The translations under genes and the position numbers were made by a program. Below, piece by piece: positions 9,391 through 17,190 of a stretch of DNA of 64,000 bases. Within the stretch, counting starts at the first letter, position 1. The number at the start of each line of letters is the position of its first letter. Below the pieces are notes generated by a model that did no database searches, was not told the DNA's origin, and saw nothing but the letters and a program-made list of their open reading frames with translations. Source of the DNA: Nitrospira sp. (GTDB taxonomy: Bacteria; Nitrospirota; Nitrospiria; Nitrospirales; Nitrospiraceae); assembly GCA_018242665.1 (NCBI GenBank), contig JAFEBL010000006.1, positions 124,001 through 188,000 on the forward strand, written 5' to 3'.

Positions 9391-9813
9391 CTAGGCGTTG
9401 CGTTGCAGCGGCTCCCACAACGCAAACACGTTCCCTTCCGTGTCTTCGCAAATGGCGAAGTAGCCCATGCCCGGCACCTCGGTTTTCGGTTTGCACACCG
9501 TCCCACCGAGTTTCTGTACCTTCGCCGCCGCCCGGCTGACCGAAGGAACCGCCACGTAATTAGTGATACTCTGCCCCGGATACATGCGCGGCATCAGTCC
9601 TCCATCCGGGGAGGCATCCTTCCCGGCGGTGTCGATGTGCCAGTAATCGTGGATTGCGGCAGGAATCTTCGCAAAGGTCCAGCCGAACAGTCGGCCATAG
9701 AATTTCTTGGCCCGCGCGAGATTGTCGGCCGGCACTTCAAACCAGCAGATACTGGCCGGCATCTTGGTCGGCTTGGTGGTCTTGGTCGCTTGCTTCCGTG
9801 TCACCTTCGCCAT
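9391..9813 (-). CDS. VOC-family (glyoxalase-like) protein, first gene of the DGPF operon
   Basis: This 140-aa protein starts at MAKVTRKQAT, with GGGAGGAT upstream; a longer open frame reaches into the promoter and is not used. After a Lys/Thr-rich N-terminal tail it shows one glyoxalase module: SICWFEVPADNLARAKKFYG, FGWTFAKI, and the closing strand GYFAICEDTEGNVFALWE. Metal-binding residues are plausible but not certain. It is the nearest gene to the ECF42-like promoter (9876-9902). Confidence 0.9.
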   Translation of the reverse strand: MAKVTRKQATKTTKPTKMPASICWFEVPADNLARAKKFYGRLFGWTFAKIPAAIHDYWHIDTAGKDASPDGGLMPRMYPGQSITNYVAVPSVSRAAAKVQKLGGTVCKPKTEVPGMGYFAICEDTEGNVFALWEPLQRNA

Positions 9814-9875
9814 GGCATCCTCCCTCGGTTGTGGACTCGTGACTCTCCTGAGCACTCTCGCCCGTGTCACAAGAT

Positions 9876-9902
9876 AGTCGTCGGGAACGGACAAAATCGA
9901 CA
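9876..9902 (-). promoter_or_regulatory. ECF42-type promoter of the DGPF operon
   Basis: Reading leftwards, TGTCGA (9902-9897) is followed after exactly 16 bases by CGACT (9880-9876). The motif recalled for ECF42 sigma factors is TGTCGA, 16-17 bases, then CGA(T)C. The element lies about 60 bases before the VOC start and a cognate ECF42 gene lies 1.2 kb away. The match is direct; use by this sigma factor is inference. Confidence 0.7.
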
Positions 9903-10049
9903 GGGCTGATCGCACGCACAAATGATTTGTACGATCACGCGCTTAGAAAACATGACCACCGAACTCCCTCGAGTCCACCTGACACACATACCCCTTGCAA
10001 TCGACTGCGGCAAAGTTCACCTTATCGATGGGATCGATCAACCGACAAA

Positions 10050-10154
10050 ATAAACAGCCTGCACATCACCGATATCCCCTTGCCCTGCTATCCCGTCGTA
10101 GATTTTCAGCGGGCGCGCAGATGGTTCGAAGGCCTGCTGAACCTCAACGCATGA
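10050..10154 (+). pseudogene. 5' remnant of a glyoxalase/VOC gene
   Basis: In one frame the sequence reads LHITDIPLPCYPVVDFQRARRWFEGLLNLNA and then stops. This matches the first beta-strand and helix of VOC proteins (YPV.D..RARRFYE..L) but ends after about 35 codons, where a complete protein would need over 100. It is probably the leftover of a deleted gene. The rest of the stretch before the SDR start (9903-10267) shows nothing else except CCGTCGATCGAC at 10222. Confidence 0.4.
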
Positions 10155-10267
10155 CGGTCGTTCAGCGAGTGCGACATAGGGGGCACGCGGCAGTGGACAC
10201 CCGCCGGGTCCTCGAGTCCGCCCGTCGATCGACACATCACATCAATTATATTGAGGAGACTAGCGAT

Positions 10268-11056
10268 ATGAACCTGAACTTGAATGGTCTGACCGCTCTG
10301 GTCACCGCCTCAACCGGAGGCATCGGGTTGGAAATCGCCCGTTCCCTGGCCGGTGAAGGCGCGCGCGTCATCATCAACGGCCGCACCTCCGCCAGCGTCG
10401 AGAATGTGCTGACGGAACTCCGCCGTGCGCGACCCACCGCAAACCTGGTCGGCGTAGCGGCCGACAACGGCACCGCCGAGGGATGCGCCACAACCCTTTC
10501 GGCCTGGCCGCAGGTCGACATCCTGGTGAACAATCTTGGCATCTACGAAGCGATCGGATTTTTTGATGAAACAGATGACGCCTGGCAGAAGCTGTTTGAG
10601 GTGAATATCATGAGCGGCGTCCGGTTGGCACGGCAGTACCTCAAGGGCATGCTGGAACGCGGTCACGGGCGAGTCGTGTTTATTTCCAGCGAATCGGGCA
10701 TTTCTCCCGCCCCGGAAATGGCTCACTACAGCGCCACGAAGACGATGCAGTTGAGCATCGCGCGATCGTTGGCCGAACTCACCAAAGGCACACATGTCAC
10801 GGTGAATTCCGTCCTTCCCGGCCCCACGCGCACGGAAGGCGTCGGAACATTTATCCAGGATATTTTTCCCGACCTGACTCCGGCGGAAGCCGAACGCCGA
10901 TTCATTGAGCAGAATCGTCCGACATCACTCATCAATCGGCTCATTGAACCACGGGAGATCGGCGACATCGTCGCCTTCGTCTGCAGCGCGCGCGCCGCAG
11001 CCATCAATGGCTCCTGTATCCGCGCCGAAGGGGGTCTCGTCCGCACGATCTATTGA
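10268..11056 (+). CDS. SDR-family oxidoreductase
   Basis: This 262-aa classical short-chain dehydrogenase starts at MNLNLNGLT, nine bases after GAGGAG; a longer in-frame extension lacks family similarity. Visible are the nucleotide motif TASTGGIG (residues about 13-20), NNLG in place of NNAG, the catalytic Ser region FISSESG, and YSATK with catalytic Tyr and Lys. The substrate is unknown. It is the only plus-strand gene between the ECF42 gene and the DGPF operon, and converges with the sigma gene 12 bases apart. Confidence 0.93.
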   Translation: MNLNLNGLTALVTASTGGIGLEIARSLAGEGARVIINGRTSASVENVLTELRRARPTANLVGVAADNGTAEGCATTLSAWPQVDILVNNLGIYEAIGFFDETDDAWQKLFEVNIMSGVRLARQYLKGMLERGHGRVVFISSESGISPAPEMAHYSATKTMQLSIARSLAELTKGTHVTVNSVLPGPTRTEGVGTFIQDIFPDLTPAEAERRFIEQNRPTSLINRLIEPREIGDIVAFVCSARAAAINGSCIRAEGGLVRTIY

Positions 11057-11068
11057 GGGCCAGGCTGC

Positions 11069-12340
11069 TCAGCCGGTCAGCTCCTTCAGGCGTCCCCTCA
11101 AAAACCGCTGTTCTGGTTCCTGCTGCGTGAGCGTCAGGGCTCGCTCGTACGCGAGTCGAGCCTCGACCACTCGTCCCAGTTGCCGGCAGAGGTCGGCCCT
11201 GGTTGCATGCGCCAAGTGATAGTTCGTCAGTTCCCCGCGTGCAAGGATGGCCTCGACGAGCCTCAACCCTTCTGCGGGACCATCTCGCATCGCCACCGCA
11301 ACCGCCCGATTAAGCTCGACCACGGCAGACGGTTCAGCCCGCATCAGCAGATCATAGAGGTCAACAATCTTTACCCAGTCGGTCGAGTCGGCATCGGGCG
11401 CCTCGGCATGCACGGCTGCGATGGCCGCCTGAATGGCATAAGGACCGACCTGCCGTGACGCGAAGGCCCGTTCTACCAACGCCAGACCTTCAGCAATTTG
11501 CGCTTGGTTCCACAGCGAGCGATCCTGGTGTTCCATGAGAATCAGATCCCCGGCAGGCGAGGTGCGCGCCGCGCGCCGTGAGTCGTGCAACACCATCACA
11601 GCCAGCAGCCCCAGCGCATCCGGGTCCGGAAGTAGTTCGATCAACAACCTTCCTAAACGAATCGCCTCTCCGGATAGATCGTGCCGGGTGACGGCGTCCC
11701 CGGACGAAGCCGAATACCCTTCGTTGAACACGAGATAGACGACGCGCAACACGGCATCCAACCGTTCAGGCAAATCCTGCCGGGAAGGGACTTCATACGG
11801 AATGCGAGCGTCGCGGATCTTCGCTTTTGCCCGGACGATCCGTTGGGCAATGGTCGCCGGTCTTGTCAGGAACGCGCGCGCGATTTCTTCCGTCGTCAGC
11901 CCGCAGACCTCCCGCATCGTCATGGCGATTTGCGCCTCCGGAGTCAGCGCGGGATGGCAACAGGTAAAGATCAACCGCAGCCGGTCGTCCTCCACCGTTG
12001 GCCCATCAGGCGATTCGGTATCGAACTCGGCCGTGGCGGATTCAAGGTGACGGGCGAGATCTTCCAAGGATGCGTCAAAGCGGGCACGGCGGCGCATGCC
12101 ATCAATGGCTTTGAAGCGGCCGGTGGACACGAGCCAGGCGCGGGGATTCGCGGGGATGCCGTCTCGGCCCCATTGTTCCACCGCTATGGTAAAGGCTTCA
12201 TGGAGCGCTTCCTCGGCGGCGTCGAAATCACCGAGGAGACGAATCAGCGTGGCAAGGACCTGGCGGGACTGCTCGCGATAGATCTCCTCCACACGCTCGC
12301 GTACCTGAGCTGAGACACCCTGGCTCATGATGGAGTGCAT
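11069..12340 (-). CDS. ECF42-group RNA polymerase sigma factor with C-terminal extension
   Basis: This 423-aa protein is much longer than a typical ECF sigma factor (about 180 aa). Region sigma2 is at residues 15-90 (LLGDFDAAEEALHEAF, NPRAWL) and sigma4 at about 130-185 (TPEAQIAMTMREVCGLTTEEIARAFL). The remaining 230 residues form the DUF6596/TPR-like extension typical of ECF42, with VYLVFNEGYSAS near residue 212 and helical repeats rich in Ala and Leu. ECF42 factors usually lack an anti-sigma factor and are linked to DGPF genes. Here three DGPF genes lie nearby and a matching promoter precedes them. No strong ribosome site is seen; the alternative ATG at 12328 is possible. Confidence 0.93.
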   Translation of the reverse strand: MHSIMSQGVSAQVRERVEEIYREQSRQVLATLIRLLGDFDAAEEALHEAFTIAVEQWGRDGIPANPRAWLVSTGRFKAIDGMRRRARFDASLEDLARHLESATAEFDTESPDGPTVEDDRLRLIFTCCHPALTPEAQIAMTMREVCGLTTEEIARAFLTRPATIAQRIVRAKAKIRDARIPYEVPSRQDLPERLDAVLRVVYLVFNEGYSASSGDAVTRHDLSGEAIRLGRLLIELLPDPDALGLLAVMVLHDSRRAARTSPAGDLILMEHQDRSLWNQAQIAEGLALVERAFASRQVGPYAIQAAIAAVHAEAPDADSTDWVKIVDLYDLLMRAEPSAVVELNRAVAVAMRDGPAEGLRLVEAILARGELTNYHLAHATRADLCRQLGRVVEARLAYERALTLTQQEPEQRFLRGRLKELTG

Positions 12341-12663
12341 CTCGTTGGTTAGTTGCCTTCCAGCCCAGGGCCAGACTCACGGACCCTCATGAATAGCGCG
12401 CAACCACGGGCAAAGTCAGTCCACCGCGCGGGTTCTGCCGTATCGCACCTGCTGCGTGTAACGCATGACACCATATCCATCCCCGCCACATGGCACATCC
12501 GATCATCACGCTCCCTTCACATTGTGCCGGATAACTGTCTCGAAACGGAACCCCGTACTCTGAGCACCGGCTGGAAACAATCATGAGCCGAACCAGTCCG
12601 AGCAGGCGTTTAGAGTGGGAGATCTCCACGGGGTGAACTGCTGGAACAGGGAGATTGCTTGAA
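12341..12663. other. Intergenic region before the sigma gene
   Basis: These 323 bases separate the ECF42 gene start from the end of the outer-membrane barrel gene. No TGTCGA-type element precedes the sigma gene, so autoregulation is not apparent. An 80-codon minus-strand frame at 12387-12629 has no support. Otherwise I see nothing in it. Confidence 0.5.
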
Positions 12664-14040
12664 CTATTTCCGGGTAAAGACTGCCGTCGGGAATCGGAGC
12701 GTCACTTGGAGATCCGGTGCTTCCCGTGTCGCACCGACTCCGACGACGAAATTCATAAAACTGCGATCGCTGAGTCGATAGGCGCCTCCAATCAGCAAGA
12801 CCCCAATTTGAGTCACTTGCGGCGTCGTCGTCAGCAGCAGGTTTGAAGCGGACGTGGGTCTCTCAAACACCGTATGGTCGTATCCCACCGTCAACGAGAG
12901 TTTTTCGTTCAGCGAAATGCCGAGGCCCACATTGACATTGGCGCCACTTCCGGGATCGATGCGCCCGATCTGCCCGCCGACGTTCCGCGACATATTCCAG
13001 ATGTAGCTCACACTGCCGAAGAGGACGGCAGGATCGCTGGGAAACAGGGCGGTAAAGCCAGGTTGGAGAATGTAAAAGCCAGACCCCGTTGGCAATTCTG
13101 TTTGGAACCCTGTGATCGGATCGATCGGCACTTCGAATGGACCCTTCCCGGTCGTGCTCTTAAATCGAGTGAACGCCACGAAATAGGGTTCGTCGGTCCC
13201 ACCTTTGTTTAATTGGTATCGGCCTGTTGCTTCAACGTCACCGAGACCGGAACCATTCGCGGTCGATACCGTATTCGCCGTTGACGGCGTGGCAAGAGGT
13301 CGCTGCGTAATCGAGTCCTCCCGATAAAGATAGGGCACTCTCACCTCAAGTTCGAGTCGATTCGTGAGTCCATAGCGGGCGACCAATGCCGCGGTATAAA
13401 TGTCCCGACTTATTCCTTGGATATTGATGAGACCGATCGTGAGGGCTGGGACAATGGTAAATCCGGTCAGCGTGACGCGATTACTGCTGAGATGCGCATA
13501 TTGCAGATACGGCTCCACGATGAGTGTGCCCTTCGGAGTCAGCACCCCGGCTCCCGGCAAATCGAATGTCCGAACCATCCATGGAGGGAGCGGCGCTTCT
13601 TGTGGATTCTCCGGAGCGACTCCCACTGGGCTGGCAGATTTCGATGTTGGATCACCTCCAATTTGACCTTGCGCGGGCGCATCTTGCTCGGGCACCTCAG
13701 GTCCGATCGTCTGCGCTTGATTGTTTGCGACGAGATAGCGGGAGGTGTCGGGCGACCATTGAGATCCCGGACCGAGAAGGTTCTTCCACCGGTCTACTTG
13801 TGACGGGTTGGTATGCATATCGACGAGGCTGGGCTGGACCGCGCCGATCGGAGGGGCCATCAGGCTCACCGCGAGTCCCAGAGAGAAGGCAATCCACACG
13901 CCTGTACGAGTATTTCCGGCAGGTCTCGGCGACTCATGAAGTGGTGTCGAACGAGTAGAGATAGTCAGTGAGTCGGTGGAAGGAATGGTCCCACGGCGTT
14001 TGTTTGTCTGACGACCTGCCGGCTTGTACGAGACGTTCAT
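12664..14040 (-). CDS. Outer-membrane beta-barrel exporter of a Fap-like secretion cluster
   Basis: This protein is 458 aa with the start at MNVSYKPAG, two bases after the preceding stop; a longer frame overlaps that gene by 67 bases. A long basic N-terminus leads into a signal segment (VWIAFSLGLAVSLMAPPIGA). A Pro/Gln-rich linker to about residue 150 follows, then a barrel of alternating strands beginning GTLIVEPYLQYAHLSSN and ending ADLQ-like amphipathic strands (LQVTLRFPTAVF). The layout, periplasmic linker plus PF13557-like barrel, resembles FapF, the exporter of Pseudomonas amyloid. It is the last gene of the cluster with a C39 peptidase and three secreted proteins. The homology to FapF is by architecture, not proven. 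Confidence 0.7.
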   Translation of the reverse strand: MNVSYKPAGRQTNKRRGTIPSTDSLTISTRSTPLHESPRPAGNTRTGVWIAFSLGLAVSLMAPPIGAVQPSLVDMHTNPSQVDRWKNLLGPGSQWSPDTSRYLVANNQAQTIGPEVPEQDAPAQGQIGGDPTSKSASPVGVAPENPQEAPLPPWMVRTFDLPGAGVLTPKGTLIVEPYLQYAHLSSNRVTLTGFTIVPALTIGLINIQGISRDIYTAALVARYGLTNRLELEVRVPYLYREDSITQRPLATPSTANTVSTANGSGLGDVEATGRYQLNKGGTDEPYFVAFTRFKSTTGKGPFEVPIDPITGFQTELPTGSGFYILQPGFTALFPSDPAVLFGSVSYIWNMSRNVGGQIGRIDPGSGANVNVGLGISLNEKLSLTVGYDHTVFERPTSASNLLLTTTPQVTQIGVLLIGGAYRLSDRSFMNFVVGVGATREAPDLQVTLRFPTAVFTRK

Positions 14041-14042
14041 CT

Positions 14043-14552
14043 TCAATGCCGGATGGTGCCTATGGTGGCTTGAGAGAGCGCGTTGCCCAGTGCAAGCGAC
14101 CTGGTCCAACCAAGTGCTCCCACCGTGGCATTGATGACGGTCTGATGTTGAATATTTTGATTGTCGAGCGAGTTTTGTAAGACGGTCATGAGCGCGGGCA
14201 ATGCGGCTGTACCAGGCGTCACCGCATTGCCGCTTCCGGTTTGGACGAGTGTGACTACACGGCTCGGATTGCCCGCGAGTTGCATCAAGTCTGGGATGTT
14301 GAGGGCCATTGAACTGACGAGCTCACCATTACGATGCACGCTCCGTTCGATCCCGAATGAGAGAATCGGACCATTCTGGCTGCTTTGAAACCCTCCTCGC
14401 ATGTGGTCCAAGACCTCCTCGCTCACCGGCATCCGTTGCAGAAAATTCTCGGTTCCCTCGGAGGCCATGGCCGAAGTCATGGACGGCACACAAAGGGGGA
14501 GCACCAACAGCGTAGTCAGGTGGCGAATCGATCTGATGAGTCGGAAGCGCAT
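14043..14552 (-). CDS. Small secreted protein with double-glycine site and amyloid-like motif
   Basis: This 169-aa protein starts within the stop of the peptidase gene (TAATG overlap). It has a Sec signal peptide (about 1-30), then SEEVLDHMRGGF at residues 44-55, which looks like a bacteriocin-type GG leader end (Gly53-Gly54) recognised by C39 peptidases. The C-terminal part contains VLQNSLDNQNIQHQTVINA (124-142), a segment also seen in two neighbouring secreted proteins. A periplasmic substrate or minor amyloid component (FapA/FapE-like position) is inferred. No known family was recognised by name. Confidence 0.65.
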   Translation of the reverse strand: MRFRLIRSIRHLTTLLVLPLCVPSMTSAMASEGTENFLQRMPVSEEVLDHMRGGFQSSQNGPILSFGIERSVHRNGELVSSMALNIPDLMQLAGNPSRVVTLVQTGSGNAVTPGTAALPALMTVLQNSLDNQNIQHQTVINATVGALGWTRSLALGNALSQATIGTIRH

Positions 14553-15244
14553 TAGAAATCCTTCCCGCCGGGACGAAACAGCAGAATGCTGCTTAAAGTA
14601 TCGGCGCCGACCGGTTGTCCGAGCGGTGATCTCGGGCGGACGCTCCAGTCACGGGCAGTATTGAATTCGCCTCGTGCCGGGGCCTCATGGATGACAAAGA
14701 CGATGCGGTTCGGCCACGCGGCTTCGAAATCCCCGCGCGGCACTACCCGCATGCCGACTGCCGGGTCGCCGAGCAGGACCTTATTGTCCCGCAGGCCTTT
14801 GATCACCACAAAATGGTGATAGCCGTTATCCACCATCAACACGATCGCCGGAAGACCGGCCTTCGCCACCTCGTCCAGAGAGACCTCAAATCCGTCTGCG
14901 CGATAGCCCTGTGCCTCTAAAAATCGCTTCATATCCAAGAGCGAAAAGCCTTCGCGTTGAATTTTTGGCTGGTCGCCGTGGTCGAACATCTCGCGGAACG
15001 CCACTTCTTCAGTGATGGGATTCCCATAGTGATAGGTCAGGAGGGTGGCGATGGCGGCCGAGCCACAGCTGTAGTCATATTTTTGGAGGATGACAGACCG
15101 GATTTTGAGTTCGCGCATACTCCAGACTTGGAGCAACATTCGACTCCCGACTCCTGGAGTGACCTCCACCGTGGCCGCCATCGCACCGGTAGAGGCGGAG
15201 AGCAGCAAGGCCAGCACAGATCCAATGGCACGGTTGGTCGACAT
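14552..15244 (-). CDS. Periplasmic C39-family cysteine peptidase (FapD-like)
   Basis: This 230-aa protein has a Sec signal peptide (residues 1-23, ending AMA) and a single peptidase C39 domain. The catalytic set is visible: Gln54 and Cys60 in LQKYDYSCGSAAIATLL, His144 in YHHFVVIKGL, and Asp160 in LLGDPAVG. Unlike bacteriocin exporters it has no ABC transporter domains, so it acts alone in the periplasm, as FapD does in functional-amyloid operons. C39 enzymes cut after double glycine, and both flanking genes encode secreted proteins with a GG site. The C-terminal 40 residues are a basic, Pro-rich tail. Confidence 0.85.
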   Translation of the reverse strand: MSTNRAIGSVLALLLSASTGAMAATVEVTPGVGSRMLLQVWSMRELKIRSVILQKYDYSCGSAAIATLLTYHYGNPITEEVAFREMFDHGDQPKIQREGFSLLDMKRFLEAQGYRADGFEVSLDEVAKAGLPAIVLMVDNGYHHFVVIKGLRDNKVLLGDPAVGMRVVPRGDFEAAWPNRIVFVIHEAPARGEFNTARDWSVRPRSPLGQPVGADTLSSILLFRPGGKDF

Positions 15245-15250
15245 GGACTT

Positions 15251-15595
15251 CTACTGCAGGGTTAAGTTCAGTACGGTCCCGTTCTGAATGATCACGTTGT
15301 TGCCTGAATTTTGGATGACCGTCGCAAGGCCGTTCGATCCGGCAAACGCGCCGCCTGTCACCGTATTATTACCCGTCACGTTACCGGTAGCGGAATTGTC
15401 AAACAGCTTGGCGTTCAGCATGTTCGCGTTGATCGTGACCGGACCGGGGTCCGTTCCCCCACGTTGGACGTCCAATTGAGCGGACGGGACAGGCTGGCCC
15501 CACGAACTCACCGGCGTCGTCTCAGGGGAGCCGGCGTGCGCCATGCCCACGCAGAGCCCAAGGACCGTCGCCACAGTTGAGAAGTAGATGTGCAT
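15251..15595 (-). CDS. Small secreted Asn/Gly-rich protein with GG site
   Basis: This 114-aa protein follows a GAGGG ribosome site. The signal peptide ends around AHA (residue 21). SAQLDVQRGGTD (39-49) contains a double glycine at 46-47 in the same setting as the 169-aa neighbour (L-D-x-x-R-G-G). The remainder is rich in Asn, Thr and Gly and ends with VIQNSGNNVIIQNGTVLN (93-110). That pattern of alternating aliphatic and Asn/Gln residues is typical of amyloid strands. It is likely a secreted, C39-processed component of the cluster. Confidence 0.65.
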   Translation of the reverse strand: MHIYFSTVATVLGLCVGMAHAGSPETTPVSSWGQPVPSAQLDVQRGGTDPGPVTINANMLNAKLFDNSATGNVTGNNTVTGGAFAGSNGLATVIQNSGNNVIIQNGTVLNLTLQ

Positions 15596-15628
15596 GATAC
15601 CCTCGCTCTGATCGTGGATCGCGCCATC

Positions 15629-15659
15629 AAGCTGGAGGAGCAGGTGGCTCCTCCAGCTT
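15629..15659 (-). terminator. Hairpin between the structural gene and downstream genes
   Basis: A perfect 13-bp stem (15629-15641 with 15647-15659) encloses a 5-base loop. No T-run follows, so it may act as a leaky terminator or mRNA stabiliser that makes the Gly-rich gene more abundant than the four genes downstream. It lies 9 bases after that gene's stop. Confidence 0.7.
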
Positions 15660-15667
15660 AACGCTGC

Positions 15668-16654
15668 TTAATGACCGACCGTGACGTTCGCCATCGTGGT
15701 CACACCGACCTGCTGGAGACTGGCCATTCCCGTGTTCTGAATGGCGACGGTCACTCCGGCGGCGCCGCTCAACCCGGAGAGGGTGTTAGAGGCATTGAAG
15801 GTTCCTGCACTTCCGCCGAACGAGTCTCCGCCTCTGCCGCCCGCTGCACCAGATCCACCATTGGCAGTCGCAGTCGAGGCTCCGCTAGTCGCGGAGCCGC
15901 CCGTACCACCCGCCCCACCGGTTGCCGTTCCGCCGTTTCCACCGGTTGCATTACCAGCTTCCCAATCAGTAGCTCCGTTGGTGGTATTCCCTGTATTGGG
16001 GCCGCCGTTGGCAGGGCTGCCAGTGCCGCCATTGGAAGTGCCCCCGTTCGTGCCGTTGGACGTGCTGCCGGCGCCGCCTGTGGCAGAGCCACCATTGGCC
16101 TTGGCATAACCACCATCCCCACCGTATGAATACGCTTTCCCAGAATGCGCTTTGGCTACGGCATAGCCACCATCTCCCCCGCGCCCGCCGTCTCCTCCAT
16201 AGGAGGCCGAGCCTCCGTAATTCCCAATGTGGGAGATGCTGTTACCGGACACAGATCCATCGAGCTTGGTGGCATTGACCACGGTGCTCTTATTGAACGC
16301 GTCGGTCAGGTTCAGTTGCAACGAGGTCGTGGCCGTCGAGTGGTTGTTGGCTGCTGCCCCAAAGGGAGAGTGATCGTTCTTCGCTTTTCCATCCCACTTC
16401 GTCTTCTCGTTATAGCTGTCTTTTATCTTCGTGTCGTTATTGGAATCGGTATTCGTTTTCGTGGTGTTTCTTGTGTCGTTATCGTTTTTCGTAATGGTCT
16501 TCGTGTGGTTATCGATGCTGTTATCGGTCTTCGCCACAGCCTTCGAATTGTCCGATGCCGCGGCGCTGCCGTTGTCGACCGTTTGAGCGCCAGCATAGGG
16601 TGAAAGGCCGAAGGCCAATGCCAACGCTGCCGTCGTGATCATCACTTTCTTCAT
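15668..16654 (-). CDS. Gly/Asn-rich secreted structural protein (putative amyloid or adhesin subunit)
   Basis: This 328-aa protein begins after TAGGAGGGTGAC. A Sec signal peptide ends at GAQ (about residue 23). Residues 25-95 are Asn/Asp/Lys/Thr-rich, dominated by (T/N)KN-D-N type repeats. Residues 145-290 are extremely Gly-rich (GGDGGYA, GGRGG, NGGTATGG). The tail VAIQNTGMASLQQVG (303-317) resembles the motif of the two small neighbours. Such composition suits a secreted fibre subunit; placement at the head of the operon before a hairpin fits high expression. It could also be a low-complexity adhesin. No named family is claimed. Confidence 0.65.
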   Translation of the reverse strand: MKKVMITTAALALAFGLSPYAGAQTVDNGSAAASDNSKAVAKTDNSIDNHTKTITKNDNDTRNTTKTNTDSNNDTKIKDSYNEKTKWDGKAKNDHSPFGAAANNHSTATTSLQLNLTDAFNKSTVVNATKLDGSVSGNSISHIGNYGGSASYGGDGGRGGDGGYAVAKAHSGKAYSYGGDGGYAKANGGSATGGAGSTSNGTNGGTSNGGTGSPANGGPNTGNTTNGATDWEAGNATGGNGGTATGGAGGTGGSATSGASTATANGGSGAAGGRGGDSFGGSAGTFNASNTLSGLSGAAGVTVAIQNTGMASLQQVGVTTMANVTVGH

Positions 16655-17190
16655 GTCACCCTCCTATCAATCATTCACGGTTAAAGAGAATCACTGTCGA
16701 ACCATACTGACTGACACTCCAACTGCGACGGCTCGTCACCTCCTTCCCGCATGGAGTGCCTCTGTGCCAGCTGACTCAACTCTCTGCGCTGGGGATGCAT
16801 CGTCTGTCCGTGCCTCTACATCTTTCGTGCCGAATTCCATGGCAAATACTTGCAAACATTTACTTAGTGTTGCTATGGAGTTATGGATACCGTTCCTCTT
16901 CGCCGTGCTGATGGCAGCGAGAAACAATTTTCCGTTCGGCTGCCGACTCGATGTTGAACACTTGGCTCTAAGCTCCTGTCTTTGAAGACAAATATCTGCA
17001 AAGAGACCCATTCCAATCCATGGAAAAATATTACCGATATCTACTTGCACTCCAGCGACCGATGACGCGCGATTGTCAGCGCGCCGACTAAGGGGGCCGT
17101 CAGTAGAATGCAAGGATTTGAAGCCGCTGGGGCATTGAGGAAGGACGAGCGGATAGATCGCCTTCGGCGATAAGACTGGATAGCGTCGCT
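16655..17190. other. Long upstream region of the Fap-like operon
   Basis: About 540 bases separate the structural gene start from the regulator's terminator. It should carry the promoter. Searching for GG-N10-GC on the minus strand gives only one poor site (17045-17060, CGGTCG...GTGCA), which I do not accept. The region is AT-richer than the neighbouring genes. A small stem (ATCGCC/GGCGAT) lies at 17157-17171. Confidence 0.5.

Noticed and set aside
10222-10233. CGTCGATCGACA before the SDR gene as an ECF42 promoter.
   Set aside because: Neither strand has a CGA-type -10 at 16-17 bases.
15781-16230. Short tandem Gly-rich coding repeats that look like a CRISPR or VNTR array.
   Set aside because: They are irregular codon-level repeats inside an open frame, without uniform unit length or spacers.
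17045-17060. GG-N10-GC site upstream of the Fap-like operon.
   Set aside because: The -24 part CGGTCG poorly matches TGGCAC and it is about 390 bases from the start codon; accepted as no promoter.
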